Positions 15,200 to 23,128 of a DNA stretch of 40,976 bases are shown here, in pieces. The DNA is taken from NCBI GenBank assembly GCA_025363555.1, contig JANYDQ010000030.1, positions 1 through 40,976 of the forward strand, written 5' to 3'. Position 1 is the stretch's first letter, and each line of letters begins with the position of its first letter. This DNA comes from Bacteroidota bacterium. Lineage in GTDB: Bacteria > Bacteroidota > Bacteroidia > 2-12-FULL-35-15. The notes under the pieces were generated by a model. That model searched no databases and was not told the origin of the DNA. It was given only the letters and a program-made list of their open reading frames with translations. Made by a program: the position numbers and the translations under genes.

Positions 15200-16301
15200 A
15201 CCAAAATATTTATACATAGATGATGAAAGTGGACCATCTGAAAAATCCGCACTAAATGTTTTCAATGACTTAGGTGTTATTGAAGTTGAGTTATTCAAAC
15301 TCTCCGACTTCAGAGAGTTTGGGAAACTAAGAAATGAGTTAGTTGAAAGAAGAAAAAACAAAACCTTTGACGGAATTATTATTGACTTACGCCTTGATGG
15401 CGATGGAGCAGATAGAGTTGATTTTAATGCAACTTCAATAGCACAAGAGTTAAGGTCAATTACTGCAAGAGGAGATATTAGTGCCTTTCCTATTGTCCTT
15501 TGTTCAACAGAACCTAAAATCAGAGAAACATATGATGCTGATAAATCGAGCCATGACCTATTTGATTACAAGTTTGAGAAATCAATGAATCCTGATTCAC
15601 AAAGATTTTCAAGAAAGTTATTTTCATTAGTTAAAGGTTATGACTGGCTAAATTCAGAAAAACTAACACCTGAAAAAATATTTAAGGGAGTTGACACAAA
15701 TACTTTAGACACACGAATTTTAGAACGCTTTGACGAAACAAACAAGCTTGTTGTTTACGACTATGCTCACTTTGTTGTAAAAAATTTATTTCATCACACA
15801 AACCCACTTTTAAAAGACAGGATTGTTGCTGCAAGATTGGGTATTGACAAAGAGGCATCTACTAAAAGTTGGTTTACATTAATGGAAAAAGTATTTGCCC
15901 CTGCAAAATATTCGGGATTATTTTCTGATGGTTGGGACAGATGGTGGGCTGATTCTATTGTAAATATTTTCAAAGACCTAACTGGAAAACGACTATCATT
16001 TTTAAAAGCAGAAGAAAGAGTAAGGCTCTTAACAGACAAAACTGGAATAACAGGACTGGTAGCTGCAACACCGATTAAACACTGTCAAAGCACAGAGTTT
16101 TGGACTATTTGCGAAGCGTATAAAAAACCTTTAGACCCTTTAGAAGGATTCAAGATTTTCGCTTCATCTGAATTAAAACCTTGGCAAGAAAGCAAGTATT
16201 TGTCATTTGATGCAATCGTGGAAAGGGTTGGAGTTGAAAAAGGACTAAGACCTCACCCTTCAGAAAAAGAAAGAATAAAAGAATTAAAACGAACTCTTTA
16301 A
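15192..16301 (+). CDS. Receiver-like protein with unknown C-terminal domain
   Basis: The first 135 of 369 residues read as a response-regulator receiver. YIDDE holds the acidic pair Asp10-Asp11, Asp65 in IIIDLRLDG is the likely phosphoacceptor, Ser105/Thr106 in IVLCSTE follows, and a Lys sits at 127 or 130. The domain has a longer-than-usual loop after Asp65. The remaining 230 residues contain no DNA-binding or enzymatic motif that I recognise. Notable segments there are SDGWDRWWADSI and CQSTEFWTICEAY. Its start lies eight bases inside the ATPase gene, so the two are coupled and probably form a phosphorelay or complex. An output through protein contact, not a HTH, seems likely; this is inference. 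Confidence 0.8.
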   Translation: MSKPKYLYIDDESGPSEKSALNVFNDLGVIEVELFKLSDFREFGKLRNELVERRKNKTFDGIIIDLRLDGDGADRVDFNATSIAQELRSITARGDISAFPIVLCSTEPKIRETYDADKSSHDLFDYKFEKSMNPDSQRFSRKLFSLVKGYDWLNSEKLTPEKIFKGVDTNTLDTRILERFDETNKLVVYDYAHFVVKNLFHHTNPLLKDRIVAARLGIDKEASTKSWFTLMEKVFAPAKYSGLFSDGWDRWWADSIVNIFKDLTGKRLSFLKAEERVRLLTDKTGITGLVAATPIKHCQSTEFWTICEAYKKPLDPLEGFKIFASSELKPWQESKYLSFDAIVERVGVEKGLRPHPSEKERIKELKRTL

Positions 16302-16307
16302 TTGGTA

Positions 16308-17069
16308 ATGACAGTTAGTAGAAACATAATGCACTTTCGGAATGAAAGAGCCAGAGAACTTGAAAGAATGGCTAAACTTCTTGAAAAGTGTATCGGAAAT
16401 GATGTAAATACAAGTGCAATTTACAAAGCAATTGCTGAGTTGAAAAATGAAAATACAATTCCAGTACTAAAAGACGGAAGTTATAATCAAAACGTTTGGG
16501 GTTATGATATAGAAGATTTTGAAATGACATTGGAATCATTGAAACATGTAAAGCCTACCAATATAAAAAATGGTAAAGTTTATCTTAATATCAAAATGAG
16601 AGCGAGTGTGGATAATTGGATAGATATGAGTGACCCCTTTATTGAATTAGGATTTAACGTTTTCATTAAAGGTATTTCAGATAAAGTATATCATTTTGGT
16701 TTTCATATTGATCGCCATTGTTCGACAACCTCACCAAGTGGACCTCACCCAATTTATCATTTACAATATGATATGAACCCAACTGATTCTTCTGATTATG
16801 ATTCAGGTTCTATACTATATCTTGATACTCCAAGGTTAATGCACTTCCCTCTTGATTTTATTCTTGGAATTGGTTTTCTTACATCAAACTTTTTCCCAAC
16901 AGCGTTTTCTTTATTGGTAGAAGAAAAAGAATATTTTAAGCTAAATTCTGAGTATCAACAAAGAATTTGGAAACCTTATTTTCATACACTAGCAAACCAC
17001 TGGAAACCATTCGAACAGGCAGACGTTATTTGGAATCCCATAAAAGACCTTTGCCCTATTTTTGTATGA
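16308..17069 (+). CDS. Unknown conserved-looking protein between receiver and methyltransferase
   Basis: I cannot name this 253-residue protein. It starts at ATG 16308, six bases after the receiver gene; a TTG at 16302 is possible but less likely. A helical N-terminus (1-50) is followed by a beta-rich core with FGFHIDRH near 134-141, PHPIYHLQYDMNP near 154-166, LDTPRLMHFPLDFILGIGFLTSNFF near 180-204 and QQRIWKPYFHTLANHW near 226-241. The dense His/Asp/Pro/Arg motifs look like a conserved active or binding site, and I have the impression of similar unnamed proteins in other bacteria. A nuclease or other effector function is possible, but no classical PD-(D/E)xK or HNH motif is evident. It ends in an ATGA overlap with the methyltransferase. 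Confidence 0.75.
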   Translation: MTVSRNIMHFRNERARELERMAKLLEKCIGNDVNTSAIYKAIAELKNENTIPVLKDGSYNQNVWGYDIEDFEMTLESLKHVKPTNIKNGKVYLNIKMRASVDNWIDMSDPFIELGFNVFIKGISDKVYHFGFHIDRHCSTTSPSGPHPIYHLQYDMNPTDSSDYDSGSILYLDTPRLMHFPLDFILGIGFLTSNFFPTAFSLLVEEKEYFKLNSEYQQRIWKPYFHTLANHWKPFEQADVIWNPIKDLCPIFV

Positions 17070-18910
17070 GAAATGTTTTCAAATATCTAAGTCAGTGTTC
17101 AACTAAACCCAATGAAGTTGATAGACTTATTATTTCTGCATTTCTCCACAAGAATAAAATAGTTGTTAAGAAGAATGAGTTTCTTAAATCGATTACGATT
17201 CAAGAAAATGAGAAAGAAGCGTTCTCTACACTTCAACAATTTATTTCAATACTTGACAAAGAAATTGTAAGATTTGAATTTGAAGAACTGATTGAACTTT
17301 TTGAATTTGTTATTTCTCCTGCTGATAGAATTATTAACGGAGCAATTTACACACCGCTGAATATTCGAGAATTTATTATTAAACAATCCTTTCATTCAAA
17401 AAGAGATTCACTTGCAATTGCTAAAATTGCAGACATTGCTTGCGGTTGTGGCGGATTCCTTTTTAATGCTGCTAAACAATTAAAAAAACAAACCAACAAA
17501 ACCTACTCTGAAATTTTCAGAACACAAATTTTCGGTTTAGATATTCAGTCGTATTCTATCACCCGAACAAAACTTTTACTTTCAGTTCTGGCATTAAGCG
17601 AAGGAGAAGACAAAAAAGAATTTCATTTTAATTTGTTTGTTGGCGATACGTTAACTTTTAAATGGAAAGAAAAAATAAGCACATTTGCTGGCTTCGATAT
17701 AATCCTTGGAAATCCGCCCTACGTATGTTCAAGAAACATAAGCGAAGAAACAAAAATAAATCTAAAGAATTGGGAAGTATGCAAATCTGGTCACCCAGAC
17801 CTTTATATTCCTTTCTTTCAAATAGGAATAGAGAACCTTTCAATAGATGGAATTTTGGGATACATTACAATGAATAGCTTTTTCAAAAGTTTAAACGGAA
17901 GAGCATTAAGAGCATATTTTCAAAAACAAAGCCTAAGTTTTAAAATCATTGATTTTGGAGCAGAACAAATATTCAAATCAAAAAACACTTACACATGTAT
18001 TTGCCTTATCGAAAAAATAACTCTGAATTATATCAAATACATTAAGTGCGAAAGCAAAAAGCTATCACAACACACTATATATAGTAGAGTTTATTATTCG
18101 GGATTAGATTCAAAAAAAGGTTGGAACTTGCAAAACAATGAAATAATTACAAAGATTGAATCTACAGGAGTTGCATTTGGTGATATTTATACAACGCGAA
18201 ACGGAATAGCCACACTTAGAAATGAAATTTATATTTTCAACCCGGTTCGTGAAGACAAAGATTATTACTACTTGCAAAATGGAAGTCTTTACCCAATAGA
18301 AAAAAAAATCTGCAAGGATATAGTTAATTCTAATAAACTAAGCAGACCAACAAGCATAAAAAAACTAACAGAAAAAGTTATTTTCCCTTATGATGATGGT
18401 AACAAACCAAAACTTTTAGAAGAAATATTTTTGGAAAGAAATTACCCAAAAGCATACGAATATCTACAGAATAAAAAAAACATACTTTCCCAACGAGATA
18501 AAGGAAAAGGAAAATATGAAAAGTGGTTTGCGTTTGGAAGAAGTCAATCTCTGGAAAAAATGAAGAACAAATTATTTTTTCCTAAAATTTCAGACAAAAC
18601 CCCAAGTTATATTTTAAACAATAATGATAATTTACTTTTTTATAACGGACTTGCGATAGTAGGTGGCACAAAAAAAGAATTACAAGTTATAAAAAAAATA
18701 ATGGAATCAAGACTGTTTTGGTATTATATTGAAAAAACAAGCAAACCATATTCAGCAAGTTATTATTCATTAAGTGGAAATTACATCAGAGATTTTGGAA
18801 TTTGTGACTTAGACAAAGATGAAATAGAATTCGTCATTAAAGAAAAGGATAAGAATACACTTAACAGTTTTTTCGAAGAAAAATATCAAATTACGTTACC
18901 ACAAATCTAA
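17066..18910 (+). CDS. Class I N6-adenine DNA methyltransferase (Eco57I/TaqI-like)
   Basis: Starting at ATG 17066, which overlaps the previous stop as ATGA, the protein has 614 residues. An in-frame ATG at 16967 would overlap the upstream gene by over 100 bases and is rejected. A helical N-terminus of about 90 residues precedes the methyltransferase core. SAM-binding motif I is Asp123-x-Ala-Cys-Gly-x-Gly-Gly, and catalytic motif IV is Asn216-Pro-Pro-Tyr219. The C-terminal half (about 340-614), with SQRDKGKGKYEKWFAFGRSQS and NGLAIVGG-like segments, matches a TaqI-type target-recognition domain. No N-terminal nuclease domain is present, unlike Type IIG enzymes. It should methylate adenine at an unknown site. 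It is the last gene before a strong terminator. Confidence 0.92.
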   Translation: MRNVFKYLSQCSTKPNEVDRLIISAFLHKNKIVVKKNEFLKSITIQENEKEAFSTLQQFISILDKEIVRFEFEELIELFEFVISPADRIINGAIYTPLNIREFIIKQSFHSKRDSLAIAKIADIACGCGGFLFNAAKQLKKQTNKTYSEIFRTQIFGLDIQSYSITRTKLLLSVLALSEGEDKKEFHFNLFVGDTLTFKWKEKISTFAGFDIILGNPPYVCSRNISEETKINLKNWEVCKSGHPDLYIPFFQIGIENLSIDGILGYITMNSFFKSLNGRALRAYFQKQSLSFKIIDFGAEQIFKSKNTYTCICLIEKITLNYIKYIKCESKKLSQHTIYSRVYYSGLDSKKGWNLQNNEIITKIESTGVAFGDIYTTRNGIATLRNEIYIFNPVREDKDYYYLQNGSLYPIEKKICKDIVNSNKLSRPTSIKKLTEKVIFPYDDGNKPKLLEEIFLERNYPKAYEYLQNKKNILSQRDKGKGKYEKWFAFGRSQSLEKMKNKLFFPKISDKTPSYILNNNDNLLFYNGLAIVGGTKKELQVIKKIMESRLFWYYIEKTSKPYSASYYSLSGNYIRDFGICDLDKDEIEFVIKEKDKNTLNSFFEEKYQITLPQI

Positions 18911-19015
18911 TATTCTTAATAATTTTTTAATGAAAATCATTCCCCCATAATCACATAGTTATGCTGCGTGTTCATATAATCCTGTAAGTTTTACTTACCA
19001 CCTAAAACAAAAACT

Positions 19016-19043
19016 CCTTGCTTAAAAAAGCAAGGGTTTTTTT
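19016..19043 (+). terminator. Terminator ending the methyltransferase operon
   Basis: CCTTGCTT (19016-19023) and AAGCAAGG (19028-19035) form a perfect 8 bp stem with a four-base loop, followed by seven T. The 105 bases between the methyltransferase stop and this hairpin hold nothing recognisable. Confidence 0.85.
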
Positions 19044-19060
19044 ATGAAAGATGGGCGAAA

Positions 19061-19192
19061 CTACAAATACCCTCCCATATCAGTTTTCACATGATGTCTG
19101 TGTCCCTGACAATCTTTATGTCCGCTGGCACAAGAAGTAATAATTACTCCAAGTAAAAAGACAACAGCAATTAATAAAACACCTTTTTTCAT
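19061..19192 (-). CDS. Small lipoprotein, 43 residues, downstream of spt
   Basis: Translating the minus strand from ATG at 19192 gives 43 codons and a TAG stop at 19061-19063. The first 20 residues form a lipoprotein signal (Lys-Lys, then a hydrophobic run ending VIITS) directly before Cys21. The mature peptide is only 23 residues, rich in His, Gly and charged residues: CASGHKDCQGHRHHVKTDMG and then a short tail. The His/Cys content (four His, two Cys after processing) suggests metal binding, which is inference. It starts 11 bases after the spt stop and is probably cotranscribed. Very small lipoproteins of this kind occur in Bacteroidota and are often missed. Confidence 0.7.
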   Translation of the reverse strand: MKKGVLLIAVVFLLGVIITSCASGHKDCQGHRHHVKTDMGGYL

Positions 19193-19203
19193 TTCAATAA
19201 AAA

Positions 19204-20448
19204 TTAAAACACTGCAATCTTTTCAGACATATATTGTCCTGATTTTAGCTTACCAACAATTTTAGAAAACGAATCAATCGTATAATTTACATCCTCCATT
19301 GTATGCACAGCTGTTGGTATAATACGAAGAATGATTACTCCTTTAGGTACCACCGGATATACCACCATGGAACAGAAAATATTAAAGTTCTCTCGCAAAT
19401 CAAGTATCATATTAGTAGCTTCGGGTATGGAACCACTCATAAATATAGGGGTTACAGGCGAATTGGTTTTCCCTATTTCGAAACCCGCAGTACGCAATCC
19501 ATTTTGCAAAGCGCGTGTTATTTCCCATAACCTGTCTTTGTATTCCGGGTGATTACGCATTAATTCCAAGCGTTTCAAAGCCCCTACCACCAATGGCAAA
19601 GGCAATGCTTTTGCAAATATTTGAGAACGCATATTGTATCGAAGGTATTCCACAATATGTTCTTCGCTCGAAATAAAACCTCCAATCAAAGCAAACGATT
19701 TGGCAAACGTCCCGAAATAAATATCTATCCCCTCCTGGCACCCCTGCTCCTGCCCTGTTCCACCTCCTGTTGCACCCATAGTGCCTATTCCATGTGCATC
19801 ATCCACAAATAAACGAAACTTGTATTTTTTCTTCAACTCCACAATCTCTTTCAATCTTCCCTGCCTGCCGCTCATTCCAAACACTCCTTCGGTAATTACC
19901 AATATAGAACCATTTTGCTCTTCTGCCAATTTAGTTGCACGTTGTAATTGCTTTTCGCAATCATCAATGTCATTATGCTTATAAACATACCGCTTACCCA
20001 TGTGCAAACGCACTCCGTCCAAAATGCAGGCATGAGATTCGGCATCGTAAACAATCACATCGCGCCTATCCACTAAACAATCAATAGCCGAAACCATTGC
20101 CTGGTAACCAAAATTACACAGGATAGTACTTTCTTTACTTACAAAAGCCGACAGTTCCCTTTCCAGTTGCTCGTGCTCATCTGAATTTCCACTCATCATT
20201 CGCGCCCCCATGGGTTGCGCAAAACCATACTTGGCACCTGCATCGGCATCCGCTTTTCTTACTTCAGGATGATTTGCTAATCCAAGGTAATTATTCAAAC
20301 TCCAGTTCAGTCGCATCTTTCCGCGAAATATCATTCTTGGTGCAATATCTCCTTCTAATTTTGGAAATGTAAAATATCCATGACTTTCTTTTGCGTGCAT
20401 CCCTATCGGACCGCGGTTATCTTTAATCTTCTCAAATAAATCTTTCAT
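19204..20448 (-). CDS. spt: Serine palmitoyltransferase, alpha-oxoamine synthase family
   Basis: This 414-residue PLP enzyme belongs to the alpha-oxoamine synthase family. The Schiff-base lysine is Lys250 in GTFAKSFALIGGF. PLP contacts are His139 in DAESHACILDG and Asp216/His219 in VDDAHGIGTMG, and SLNNYLGLANHP near 50-61 is family-typical. Bacteroidota make sphingolipids. Among family members (KBL, BioF, HemA, SPT), the long N-terminus and the SFA/GGFI and VVPKGVIILRIIPTAVHT segments fit bacterial serine palmitoyltransferase best. The reaction joins serine and an acyl-CoA or acyl-ACP to give 3-ketosphinganine. KBL or 8-amino-7-oxononanoate synthase activity is the alternative. A small lipoprotein gene follows in the same operon. 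Confidence 0.85.
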   Translation of the reverse strand: MKDLFEKIKDNRGPIGMHAKESHGYFTFPKLEGDIAPRMIFRGKMRLNWSLNNYLGLANHPEVRKADADAGAKYGFAQPMGARMMSGNSDEHEQLERELSAFVSKESTILCNFGYQAMVSAIDCLVDRRDVIVYDAESHACILDGVRLHMGKRYVYKHNDIDDCEKQLQRATKLAEEQNGSILVITEGVFGMSGRQGRLKEIVELKKKYKFRLFVDDAHGIGTMGATGGGTGQEQGCQEGIDIYFGTFAKSFALIGGFISSEEHIVEYLRYNMRSQIFAKALPLPLVVGALKRLELMRNHPEYKDRLWEITRALQNGLRTAGFEIGKTNSPVTPIFMSGSIPEATNMILDLRENFNIFCSMVVYPVVPKGVIILRIIPTAVHTMEDVNYTIDSFSKIVGKLKSGQYMSEKIAVF

Positions 20449-20485
20449 ACTTTAGTTTTTATTTAACGTTTTAAAATTCTTTTTG

Positions 20486-20493
20486 CAAAATTA
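20486..20493 (-). promoter_or_regulatory. -7 box of the spt gene
   Basis: On the minus strand TAATTTTG at 20493-20486 fits TAnnTTTG. It would give a leader of about 30 bases; no good -33 TTTG was found at 19-21 bases. Confidence 0.45.
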
Positions 20494-20574
20494 ATGTTTT
20501 GTAACTTAAAGTAAGCATTTTGTTCATATAAATCAATAAAATAACAATCTGCACTGTATTTCAACCAAAAAACC

Positions 20575-20582
20575 TATCTTTG
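20575..20582 (+). promoter_or_regulatory. -7 box directly in front of bamD
   Basis: TATCTTTG at 20575-20582 is a perfect -7 box only nine bases before the chosen ATG at 20592. The transcript would be nearly leaderless, unless another promoter lies upstream. The region diverges from spt. Confidence 0.5.
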
Positions 20583-20591
20583 CACTCCTTT

Positions 20592-21476
20592 ATGCAAAAA
20601 AAATATACATATATAATATCAATAGTCCTTCTGATGGGTATTCTTGTTTCGTGTCATAACGAAGAAAAGGTTTACGAATCGAGCGGAAATGGCGGGAAAC
20701 ACAAGCGATTTGATATTACTCTCGGAAAATTTAACAAGCTGGTTAAAAGTTCGGATATGGATGCCAAATATGCTGCTGCGGTTAAATATTTTCAGAAAGA
20801 AGATTATTCAAAAGCCCTTACTTTGTTTGAGGAATTAATGAGTGTTTACCGGGGAACTGAAAAAGGGGAAGAAGTACACTATTATTATGCTTATTGCAAT
20901 TACAACCTTGAAGATTATATCCTGGCGGGGTATCAATTCAGAAATTTCGCAAAGAATTATCCGAACAGTGTGCATACAGAAGAATGTGCATATATGAATG
21001 CGTATTGCTTTTATATCAATTCTCCTGAATATAGTCTTGACCAGATAGATACCAAGCTTGCTATTAAAGAGTTCCAGCGTTTTACTAATCAATATCCTAA
21101 AAGTACGCGCATACCTCAATGCAATGATTTGCTTGATAAATTACGAGCCAAACTGGAGCGAAAATCGTATGAAAACGCAATGCTATACTACAATATGAGT
21201 GACTACAAAGCCTCTATTACTGCACTAGGAAATCATTTAAAAGATTTTTCGGGCACAAAACATACCGAAGAAATAAATTATAAAATAATTAAGTCTTATT
21301 ATTTATTAGCGGTCAATAGCATTGAATCAAAAAAACAAGAACGGTTTAAAGCTGCCTGTGATGCTTATATAAAGTTTGTGGATACCTATCCGAAAAGTGA
21401 ATATTTAAAAGATGCAGAAATGGTTTACACTTCCGCCTTAAAAATGTTAGAAAAATTTAACAAACCTCAATCATAA
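20592..21476 (+). CDS. bamD: Outer membrane assembly lipoprotein BamD
   Basis: The protein is 294 residues from ATG 20592. A TTG at 20580 is possible but falls in the -7 box. The signal peptide ends at Cys21 in LMGILVSC. The mature protein consists of TPR-like helical pairs (AAVKYFQKEDYSKALTLFEELM, AYCNYNLEDYILAGYQFRNFAKNYPNS and three more), the five-TPR architecture of BamD/YfiO. It should sit in the inner leaflet of the outer membrane and help BamA fold outer membrane proteins. The following omega-like subunit, coaBC, DUF4835, recN and fabI genes form the gene order conserved in Bacteroidota, which supports the assignment. Confidence 0.9.
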   Translation: MQKKYTYIISIVLLMGILVSCHNEEKVYESSGNGGKHKRFDITLGKFNKLVKSSDMDAKYAAAVKYFQKEDYSKALTLFEELMSVYRGTEKGEEVHYYYAYCNYNLEDYILAGYQFRNFAKNYPNSVHTEECAYMNAYCFYINSPEYSLDQIDTKLAIKEFQRFTNQYPKSTRIPQCNDLLDKLRAKLERKSYENAMLYYNMSDYKASITALGNHLKDFSGTKHTEEINYKIIKSYYLLAVNSIESKKQERFKAACDAYIKFVDTYPKSEYLKDAEMVYTSALKMLEKFNKPQS

Positions 21477-21508
21477 TTTAAAACAACCACTAATTAATAA
21501 ATAAAACA

Positions 21509-21838
21509 ATGGACTACAAAAAAACAACAGCCGATTTAACAACCACCACACGCGATTTAAGAAATCTGGATGGCAAAACAGGTAATATCTATGAGAGTAT
21601 TGCTGTTATTTCCAAACGTGCAAACCAAATCAGTTCTGAAATAAAAGAAGAGTTGACAAACAAATTAGCCGAATTTGCTACTAATGTGGATAATTTAGAA
21701 GAGATTTTTGAAAACCGTGAACAAATAGAAATTTCTAAATTCTATGAGCGTTTGCCAAAACCTTCTCTTATTGCTATCCAGGAATTTTTCGATAACAAAA
21801 TATACTCCCGTAACCCGAATACAGAAGTTCAGAAATAA
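21509..21838 (+). CDS. rpoZ: RNA polymerase omega-like subunit (RpoZ/Rpb6 family)
   Basis: This 109-residue protein is the Bacteroidota omega-like protein found between bamD and coaBC. The GNIYESIAVISKRANQISSEIKEEL segment (about 26-50) carries the conserved omega core (YE...KRA.QI). The acidic C-terminus is longer than in E. coli omega. It should bind the beta' C-terminus and stabilise RNA polymerase. The gene is 32 bases after bamD and shares its operon. Identification rests on this motif plus position, since overall similarity to proteobacterial omega is low. Confidence 0.8.
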   Translation: MDYKKTTADLTTTTRDLRNLDGKTGNIYESIAVISKRANQISSEIKEELTNKLAEFATNVDNLEEIFENREQIEISKFYERLPKPSLIAIQEFFDNKIYSRNPNTEVQK

Positions 21839-21853
21839 TTTAAGATGAAATTC

Positions 21854-21887
21854 GCAATTGGCAGTTAAGTAATAAGCTGCCAATTGC
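21854..21887. repeat. Perfect 11 bp inverted repeat between rpoZ and coaBC
   Basis: GCAATTGGCAG at 21854-21864 pairs with CTGCCAATTGC at 21877-21887 around a 12-base loop, and CTGCCAATTC repeats again at 21891. There is no T-run, so it looks like a dispersed Bacteroidota intergenic repeat, not a terminator. Confidence 0.6.
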
Positions 21888-21907
21888 AAACTGCCAATTC
21901 CTAAACT

Positions 21908-23128
21908 ATGCTTAGTAATAAAAATATTATTATTGGTGTAACAGGCAGTATAGCTGCTTACAAATCCGCATTTTTAATTCGTTTGCTAATTAAAGCAGGA
22001 GCTAATGTTAAAGTGATAATGACAACCTCCTCTGCTGCATTCATTACCCCGCTTACTCTCTCCACACTTTCTAAAAACCCTGTTTTAATTGATTTTGTAA
22101 AAAACAAATCAGGAGAATGGAACAACCATGTCGAACTGGGTCTTTGGGCAGATGCAATGGTTATTGCTCCTGCATCTGCAAATACAATTGCTAAAATGGC
22201 AAATGGGTTATGTGATAATTTATTACTTGCCACCTATCTATCTGCAAAATGTAAGGTATATGTTGCCCCCGCAATGGACTTAGATATGTACAAACATACA
22301 TCTGCAACGGATAATTTAAAACGATTATCTTCTTTTGATAATGAAATCATCCATCCCGGAAATGGTGAATTGGCAAGTGGCTTGTATGGTGAAGGAAGAA
22401 TGGCGGAACCGGAAGAAATCATTCTGTTTCTGGAAAAGGAATTTCGCAAAAATCTCCCGTTGGCAGGAAAAAAGGCATTAGTTACCGCTGGACCTACCTA
22501 CGAAGCTATTGACCCTGTTCGATTTATTGGTAATCATTCGTCCGGCAAAATGGGCTTTGCCATAGCGGAAGAACTGGCAAATCAAGGAGCTGAAGTAACT
22601 TTGGTTTGTGGACCTAATCATCTTAGTTTGACAAATAAAAATATAAAAAGGATTGATATTACTTCTGCCGAAGAATTATTTAACGCTTCAGTTTTAAATT
22701 TCAAATCAGTTGATATTGCTATACTTTCTGCTGCTGTAGCAGACTTTAAGCCTCTTAAAACTGCTAATCAAAAAATCAAGAAAACAAATGCAACCAAATC
22801 CATTGAATTAGTTCCCACTATAGATACTCTGTCCGAATTAGGAAAAATAAAACAAACCAACCAACTCCTCATTGGCTTTGCATTAGAAACAGAGAATGAA
22901 ATTGAAAATGCCAAAAATAAAATCAAAAATAAAAACCTGGATTTTATTGTTTTAAATTCTTTAAATGATGCAGGTGCAGGATTTAAAAATGATACAAATA
23001 AGATTTCTATTATTGATAAATACAATAAAATAACTACTTTTGGGTTGAAGAAAAAATCAGAAGTTGCAAAAGATATAATTGCTGAAATTCTAAAATTTAA
23101 AAATCTAAAATCTAAACGGAGTGCGTAA
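21908..23128 (+). CDS. coaBC: Bifunctional CoaBC (phosphopantothenoylcysteine synthase/decarboxylase)
   Basis: The 406-residue protein joins two enzymes of coenzyme A synthesis. The N-terminal flavoprotein decarboxylase (about 1-180) has GVTGSIAAYKSAFLIR, the active-site His in NNHVELGLWAD, and APAMDLDMY, the Bacteroidota form of the PAMN motif. The C-terminal synthetase (about 185-400) shows VTAGPTYEAIDPVRFIGNHS and SSGKMGFAIAEEL. It converts phosphopantothenate plus cysteine to phosphopantetheine. It is encoded between the omega-like subunit and DUF4835 genes. Its last codons overlap the GTG start of the next gene by eight bases, so the two are translationally coupled. Confidence 0.95.
   Translation: MLSNKNIIIGVTGSIAAYKSAFLIRLLIKAGANVKVIMTTSSAAFITPLTLSTLSKNPVLIDFVKNKSGEWNNHVELGLWADAMVIAPASANTIAKMANGLCDNLLLATYLSAKCKVYVAPAMDLDMYKHTSATDNLKRLSSFDNEIIHPGNGELASGLYGEGRMAEPEEIILFLEKEFRKNLPLAGKKALVTAGPTYEAIDPVRFIGNHSSGKMGFAIAEELANQGAEVTLVCGPNHLSLTNKNIKRIDITSAEELFNASVLNFKSVDIAILSAAVADFKPLKTANQKIKKTNATKSIELVPTIDTLSELGKIKQTNQLLIGFALETENEIENAKNKIKNKNLDFIVLNSLNDAGAGFKNDTNKISIIDKYNKITTFGLKKKSEVAKDIIAEILKFKNLKSKRSA

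Noticed and set aside
16967-17065. Upstream start for the methyltransferase gene
   Set aside because: It would overlap the previous gene by 103 bases; the ATG at 17066 gives the usual ATGA coupling and loses no domain.
20580-20591. TTG start for bamD
   Set aside because: It falls inside the -7 box and adds four residues before a perfect lipoprotein signal peptide that begins at ATG 20592.
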